64,000 nt of DNA, taken from the NCBI GenBank assembly GCA_963921195.1, contig OY992536.1:89943007-90007006 (forward strand), in the 5' to 3' direction. Origin of the DNA: Pegoplata infirma. Taxonomy: Eukaryota; Arthropoda; Insecta; Diptera; Anthomyiidae. Position numbers and translations under genes: made by a program. The notes below the pieces were generated by a model. That model worked only from the letters and a program-made list of their open reading frames with translations, ran no database searches and was not told the origin of the DNA. Of the stretch, positions 58,465 to 64,000 are shown in pieces (position 1 is the stretch's first letter; the number at the start of each line of letters is the position of its first letter).

Positions 58465-59018
58465 ACCTAAAAGGTACTTTTTATTAAAGGTTCTTTTAAT
58501 AAAAGGTACTTTTTTAAAGTTAATTTTTATAAAAGGTACTTTTTATAAAAGGTACTTTTTATAAAAGGTACTTTTTATAAAAGGTAGTTTTTATAAATTG
58601 TACTTTTTATAAATGGTACTTTTTATAAAAGGTACTTTTTATAAAAGATACTTTTTATAAAAGGTACTTTTTATAAAAGGTACTTTTTATAAAAGGTACT
58701 TTTTATAAAAGGTACTTTTTATAAAAGGTACTTTTTATAAAAGGTACTTTTTATAAAAGGTACTTTTTATAAAAGGTACTTTTTATAAAAGGTACTTTTA
58801 ATAAAAGGTACTTTTTATAAAAGGTACTTTTTATAAAAGGTACTTTTTATAAAAGGTACTTTTTATAAAAGGTACTTTTTATAAAAGGTACTTTTTATAA
58901 AAGGTAGTTTTTATAAAAGGTACTTTTTATAAAAGGTAGTTTTTATAAAAGGTACTTTTTATAAGAGGTACTTTTTATAAGAGGTACTTTTTATAAAAGG
59001 TACTTTTTATAAAAGTAC
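58465..59018. repeat. 16-bp minisatellite TACTTTTTATAAAAGG, about 34 units
   Basis: The 16-bp unit repeats almost perfectly, with rare changes such as GGTAGTTT and AAGAGG. The unit is partly palindromic (CTTTTTATAAAAG). It shares AAAAGTAC with the surrounding 150-bp units, so it probably arose from one of them by slippage. Confidence 0.9.
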
Positions 59019-59515
59019 TTTTTCCAGAATGTTTTTTCACCGAAGGGTCCAACATTCCAAATTTCAAGTTTCTATGGCCATTATTTTAAGAAATAAAAAA
59101 AAGTACTAAAAGTATACCTTTTATCCCTTTTACCCCTTTTACCCCATTCGAAACCAAATTTTCAAAAAGTACTTTTTCCAGAATGTTTTTTCTCGAAAGG
59201 CTCCTACACTCAAAGAAAAATGCTTCATCATATTGATGATACGGTTTCATCACTTGCTGTCATCAATTTTGCTGACAAATTTCATCATATTGACGAAGAT
59301 TTTCTTCTATATGATGAAATATGTCATCCAAATTGAAAAAACAAGTGATGACACATTTCATCATGTCATCAAAAAGTGTCATAATATGCCTTTCAAATGT
59401 TTTTTTTTGTAAATAATTAAATTAATGTTAAAATAAATAAAAATATTAAATAAATATATTAAAAAAATATAAAAAAATAAAAAAAAAACAAAAAAAAAAA
59501 AAATTAAAAAAAAGT

Positions 59516-59596
59516 CCTGCCCCGGCTGGTACTTGAACCCACGTTCCCCAAGTTGTAGTGTTTATTGTCGACGCCTTAGCTAGTTCAGCCAACTAT
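59516..59596 (-). other. tRNA-like module, minus strand
   Basis: On the minus strand an A box-like TTGGCTGAACTAGCTAAGGC is followed by a B box-like GGGTTCAAGTACC (59528-59540). Acceptor pairing is weak. A T run lies downstream on the minus strand (complement of A-rich 59480-59510), a possible Pol III stop. Confidence 0.5.
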
Positions 59597-59876
59597 AGAT
59601 AAAAATCTCGCACCGCTACTTAGTTAGATAACGTTTTCTAATATGTAATTGTGAAGACTCAACATTTTTCGTTATATACAATGTATAATATGTATATAAA
59701 CATGTTTTTAAACGTTTGTTTATGGGAATTTGTAAAGACTCAAACATTTTATGAATGTACAATATCCCTCTCTTTCCCTCTCACTGCTTTTAGCAAAGCA
59801 TAGTTACGCACAAACTTTTAGCGTTATTATTAGCACACAACAAACAAAACGGCTTTTTATTGGTATTATGTATTGT

Positions 59877-59950
59877 CATGCTGTAGGTCAGTGGCTAGAG
59901 GCTAAGCCCAACAAACAAGAGGTACGGCGTTCTAATCTCGGTGGATACGA
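59877..59950 (+). other. tRNA-like module, plus strand
   Basis: An A box-like TAGGTCAGTGGCTAGAG (59884-59900) and a B box-like CGTTCTAATCTCG (59928-59940) sit at tRNA spacing. The T stem and acceptor stem are imperfect. It is the divergent partner of 59516-59596 in the same MITE. Confidence 0.5.
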
Positions 59951-61191
59951 AAAAAAGATGTAAGTTTTTAAAAATTAGAAAATAACAAACAAATAAATGT
60001 AAGTTAATAAAAATAAATTAAATAAAATCAAATAACAAAAAAAAAGTTTTTCTTATTTTTTTTCTTATTTTTCAAATAAAAAATGTTATTGATGACACCG
60101 CTTCATCATATTGATGACAAGTTACATTGGACGAAAAATGATGTAACATTTCATCATATTGATGTTACTTTTCATCAATATGAAGAAGCTTTTTCTTTGA
60201 GTGTACATTTCAAATTTCAAGTTTGTATGACCTTTATTTCAGTAAGTAAAAAAAAGTACTACAAGTACACTTTTTTACCCGTTTTACCCCCTTAGAATCA
60301 ACATTGGCAAAAACCCAGCCTTAGTGAATCTGTTTTCCGGGAGGTGAACCTACATTTCAAATTTCAAGTTTGTATGACCTTTATTTCAGTAAATAAAAAA
60401 AAGTACCAAAAGTACACTTTTTTACCCGTTTTACCCCCTTAGAATCAACATTGGCAAAAACCCAGCCTTAGTGAATCTATTTTCCGGGAGTTGAACCTAT
60501 ATTCCAAATTTCAAGTTTCTAGGACCAGTTTTTAAGGAAATATAAAAGGTACCAAAAGTAGATTTTTTACCCTTTTTACCCCATTAGAATCAACATTGGC
60601 AAAAATCCAGCCCTAGTATTTCTGTATTCCGGGAGGTGAACCTACATTCCAAATTTAAAGTTTCTAGGAACATTATTAAAGGATATATAAAAGGTACCAA
60701 AAGTACAGTTTTTTACCCTTTTTACCCCCTTAGAATAAACACTGGCAAAAATCCAGCCTTGGTAGATCTATATTCCAGGATGTGAACATACAGTCCAAAT
60801 TTCAAGTCTCTATGACCATTATTTTCAGGAGATATAAAAAGTACCAAAAGTACAGTTTTTTACCCTTTTTACCCCCTTAGAATCAACATTGGCAAAAGTC
60901 CAGCCTTAGTGAATCTATGTTCCGGGAGGTGAACATACAGTCCAAATTTCAAGTCTCTATGACCATTATTTCGGGAGATATAAAAAGTACCAAAAGTACA
61001 GTTTTTTACCCTTTTTACCCCCTTAGAATCAACACTGGCAAAAATCCAGCCTTAGTGGATCTATATTCCGGGAGGTGAACCTACAGTTCAAATTTCAAGT
61101 CTCTAGCTTCAGCGGATTGGGCTGGGCGATGATGAATCAGTCAGTCAGTCAGTCAGTCACTCACTCACCCAACTCTTTTATATATATAGAT

Positions 61192-61984
61192 AACTCTGAA
61201 GTTTCCAATTTAAAACATACTGCAGTACTGACAATTTTTTTTTTTTAACGTATTCATTTGATTTTTCCAATACTTTAATGAACCACACTAATAAAGGTAT
61301 TTTAAACAATACAACTTCATTCATTAATTTTATATGGCATCTTAAAATAATCAATAAAAATTTCATCATTTGGCATTTTACAAATTGTTTGAGGTATTTG
61401 TGGTAAAATAACGACTGTCCGTCTGCATTTTTTATATTTTTGACAAGATGACCTTGTTTTTGGTGTAAAATTTATTTGCAAATAAAATTTTTAAACATTT
61501 TTAAGAAAGTGTCATATTTATAAATCTTTAACAAATTGTATTTAATGTTCACATTATTTTAAAACGTAAACATTTATTTAAATGCTAATTAAGTAAAAAA
61601 TTTGGTTAAAGAAACTTTTTTCATTTAATTTAGAGATTTTTATCTTTAATATAATTAAAATTTATTTATTAAAGGGTTTAAAAAGAATATTCGTATATAA
61701 CAGACATATAAACAACATGTTGAAAATATCGTAATATTTTGAAGACTTGGTAAAATTACCTAAAAACTTGTATATATCTACGAAAATCAAAACAAAATAT
61801 GTAAATTTCATGTGAGCAAAGTGAAAAATTTTGACATCACAGGCTAAGTGGACATGTCGGCAGCTTTCGGTAGTAGCCAATCTTTCATCATCAGCACTTT
61901 CCAATTGTCAAACCAAAGTCTTTCAGCTATTTCAACGAACTTTGAAATACATAAAGCAAAAATACTGATTAACTTTTATTAAAA
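61192..61984. other. A+T-rich DNA, no gene recognised
   Basis: No coding signal seen. On the minus strand, 61865-61894 contains CTGATGA and, 19 nt later, GAAA, the two boxes of a hammerhead core; the intervening stem is weak. Confidence 0.45.
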
Positions 61985-62140
61985 AATAAAAATTATTTTA
62001 TTCGACCTTTAAAATATAATATTTTGAATAGGTTTATTTTAGCTCAAGGTCATTATTTCTTTTACTATTTAAAACTATTATATTCTCATAGAATAATTTT
62101 CAAAAATAATATTTTTTTTGTTTTTAAGTTTATTTATTTT
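61985..62140 (-). repeat. GACCTCGAGCT-family repeat, inverted copy
   Basis: TTTTATTCGACCTTTAAAAT, AATAGGTTTATTTTAGCTCA and AGGTCATTAT, then ATTCTCATAGAATAATTTTC, are the reverse complement of 32700-32840 with few changes. It abuts the (AAAAT)n array. Confidence 0.65.
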
Positions 62141-63375
62141 TAAAATAAAATAAAATAAAATAAATAAAATAAAATAAAATAAAATAAAATAAAATAAAAT
62201 AAAATAAAATAAAATAAAATAAAATAAAATAAAATAAAATAAAATAAAATAAAATAAAATAAAATAAAATAAAATAAAATAAAATAAAATAAAATAAAAT
62301 AAAATAAAATAAAATAAAATAAAATAAAATAAAATAAAATAAAATAAAATAAAATAAAATAAAATAAAATAAAATAAAATAAAATAAAATAAAATAAAAT
62401 AAAATAAAATAAAATAAAATAAAATAAAATAAAATAAAATAAAATAAAATAAAATAAAATAAAATAAAATAAAATAAAATAAAATAAAATAAAATAAAAT
62501 AAAATAAAATAAAATAAAATAAAATAAAATAAAATAAAATAAAATAAAATAAAATAAAATAAAATAAAATAAAATAAAATAAAATAAAATAAAATAAAAT
62601 AAAATAAAATAAAATAAAATAAAATAAAATAAAATAAAATAAAATAAAATAAAATAAAATAAAATAAAATAAAATAAAATAAAATAAAATAAAATAAAAT
62701 AAAATAAAAAAATACAACAAAATAAAATAAAATAAAATAAAATAAAATAAAATAAAATAAAATAACATAAAATAAAATAAAATAAAATAAAATAAAATAA
62801 AATAAAATAAAATAAAATAAAATAAAATAAAATAAAATAAAATAAAATAAAATAAAATAAAATAAAATAAAATAAAATAAAATAAAATAAAATAAAATAA
62901 AATAAAATAAAATAAAATAAAATAAAATAAAATAAAATAAAATAAAATAAAATAAAATAAAATAAAATAAAATAAAATAAAATAAAATAAAATAAAATAA
63001 AATAAAATAAAATAAAATAAAATAAAATAAAATAAAATAAAATAAAATAAAATAAAATAAAATAAAATAAAATAAAATAAAATAAAATAAAATAAAATAA
63101 AATAAAATAAAATAAAATAAAATAAAATAAAATAAAATAAAATAAAATAAAATAAAATAAAATAAAATAAAATAAAATAAAATAAAATAAAATAAAATAA
63201 AATAAAATAAAATAAAATAAAATAAAATAAAATAAAATAAAATAAAATAAAATAAAATAAAATAAAATAAAATAAAATAAAATAAAATAAAATAAAATAA
63301 AACAAAATAAAATAAAATAAAATAAAAAAAAATAAAATAAAATAAAATACAATACAATAAAATAAAATAAAATAA
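62141..63375. repeat. (AAAAT)n pentanucleotide microsatellite, about 1.2 kb
   Basis: The TAAAA/AAAAT period continues for roughly 245 units. Breaks are few: TAAAT at 62160, an irregular AAAAAAATACAACA segment at 62703-62720 that shifts the phase, a C at 62766, and irregular units after 63300. The long FILFY-repeat frames on the minus strand are artefacts. The array lies between a GACCTCGAGCT-family repeat and a copy of the 59207-60203 MITE end. Confidence 0.97.
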
Positions 63376-63480
63376 ATTAAAGTAAAAAAATAAAATAAAA
63401 AACTAAATAAATAAAATTGAAATAATAAAATAAAAAAAATAGTATTGAATTATTATTTTTTCGTTATTTTGTAAATAAAA

Positions 63481-63632
63481 ATCAATTCTTGTTATTGCTG
63501 ACACCGCTTCATCATACGGAGGACACCGTTTAATCATATTGATGACACGTTACATTGTACGAAAATCAATGTAACATTTCATCAAATTGATGTAACCTTT
63601 TATCAATATGAAGAAACTTTCCTTTGAGTGTT
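63481..63632. mobile_element. Right end of a second copy of the 59207-60203 MITE
   Basis: TTATTGCTGACACCGCTTCA, TATTGATGACACGTTACATT and TTTATCAATATGAAGAAAC then TTTCCTTTGAGTG match 60087-60203 closely, with a short duplicated phrase (GACACCGTTTAATCATATTG). The left part of this copy is not visible, because the (AAAAT)n array stands where its A+T-rich interior would be. Confidence 0.7.
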
Positions 63633-64000
63633 GTAGATTACTTTATTTTATTTCTCATTCAAGATACATCAAAAACCTCAATTTTGTTGTAAAAGCTTAA
63701 AATCGCTCCTACCTAATATTGTACATCCTCACGTGTGTTTGTTAACTGATTTTCCTAGAAAAAGAAACCCATACAAATTCATTGACCAGTAAAATCACAG
63801 CCAATAAACAACAAATCAATTTAGCCTTTATTGAATGTTTATCAACTTGTCAAAAGTAATTTTTTTGGCAAACAACTTATGGTATATTATCCATGTTAAA
63901 CATATGAAAGAAGAAACTTTAACATGTTTTTTATCTGGTTGACGGAAATAAAGATCAAAAATCGATATCCATTAAGAATATATTGTTGAAAAATATATTG
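63633..64000. other. A+T-rich DNA to the window end, no gene recognised
   Basis: No repeat unit, element end or convincing ORF was seen. Confidence 0.5.

Larger units (their letters stand above)
59207..60203. mobile_element. TIR element with CACTCAAAGAAAAA ends, two divergent tRNA-like modules, TA duplication
   Basis: The left end CACTCAAAGAAAAATGCTTC and the right end GAAGAAGCTTTTTCTTTGAG then TG are flanked by TA (59205-59206 and 60204-60205). Subterminal regions repeat TTCATCATATTGATGA and variants. The A+T-rich middle contains AAATAAATAAA-type sequence at two places (59410-59500 and 59970-60080). A minus-strand tRNA-like module (59516-59596) and a plus-strand one (59877-59950) point away from each other. 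No transposase. A second copy end lies at 63481-63632. Confidence 0.8.
56244..61191. mobile_element. CTAG...TATAGAT repeat made of a long degenerate 150-bp array
   Basis: It begins ACTAGCTTACCCGCCCGG and ends in a (CAGT)n tract followed by TTTTATATATATAGAT. From about 56690 to 61110 it consists of units of roughly 150 bp with TTACCCCCTTAGAATCAAC, GCAAAAACCCAGCCTTAGTG, TTCCGGGAGGTGAACC, CAAATTTCAAGTTTCTAGG and AAAGTACCAAAAGTAC. Units near 60270-61070 are the most alike. An end-like phrase (AGCTGGGCGAAGATAAATC) also occurs at 58416-58450, so two copies may be fused. A LINE tail, a 16-bp minisatellite and a MITE are nested within it. Confidence 0.55.

Noticed and set aside
62078..63357. Three long FILFY-repeat frames (up to 424 codons)
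   Set aside because: Artefacts of the (AAAAT)n array; a pentanucleotide without stops reads open in several frames.

Overview
This window looks like gene-poor, repeat-dense nuclear DNA from an insect, most likely a fly (Diptera). It is strongly A+T-rich by eye. I see no intact host gene, rRNA or CRISPR, and no bacterial-style operon. The best organism clue is a set of elements with the architecture of the dipteran DINE-1/INE-1/mini-me family (Helentron-related): subterminal inverted repeats TACCCTACACCA and TGGTGTAGGGTA, plus an internal (GTCY)n tetranucleotide tract. The only substantial protein-coding remnant is the reverse transcriptase of a 5'-truncated non-LTR retrotransposon (17092-19226).

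Layout. 1-7.1 kb: a TA-flanked TIR element (1678-4366) split by a DINE-1-like element that carries a perfect (GACA)n tract of about 955 bp, then a long foldback with TAA duplications. 7.7-15 kb: a 2.3 kb foldback with a hAT-type MITE inside one arm, a CTAG...TATAGAT repeat, and two tRNA-like modules. 15.3-22.9 kb: nested TIR elements that enclose tandem units with Pol III B-box-like motifs and the RTE-like LINE. 23-32 kb: a foldback broken by a DINE-like element, a LINE tail and a MITE; then a second copy of the CTGCT-rich MITE, degenerate 36-bp arrays and a near-perfect 328-bp palindrome. 33-43 kb: more foldbacks, and a DINE-like element (36308-40791) that holds three further elements and itself interrupts a 115-bp tandem array. 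43.7-49.2 kb: a second DINE-1 copy, other DINE-like copies and AGGGA-ended elements. 49.3-56.2 kb: a degenerate 36-bp minisatellite, two foldbacks, and a 1.86 kb hAT-type element with an 8-bp duplication. 56.2-64 kb: a 150-bp-unit array with a 16-bp minisatellite, a MITE with two divergent tRNA-like modules, and about 1.2 kb of (AAAAT)n next to a second copy end of that MITE.

The elements do not form a pathway. The window records serial nested transposition, and the nesting order can be read from target-site duplications. Three themes stand out: two kilobase-scale microsatellite expansions that each abut or lie inside a known repeat, tRNA-like promoter modules inside TIR elements, and many long-arm inverted repeats that would fold into long double-stranded RNA if transcribed. 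All family assignments come from reading the sequence; no database search was run.
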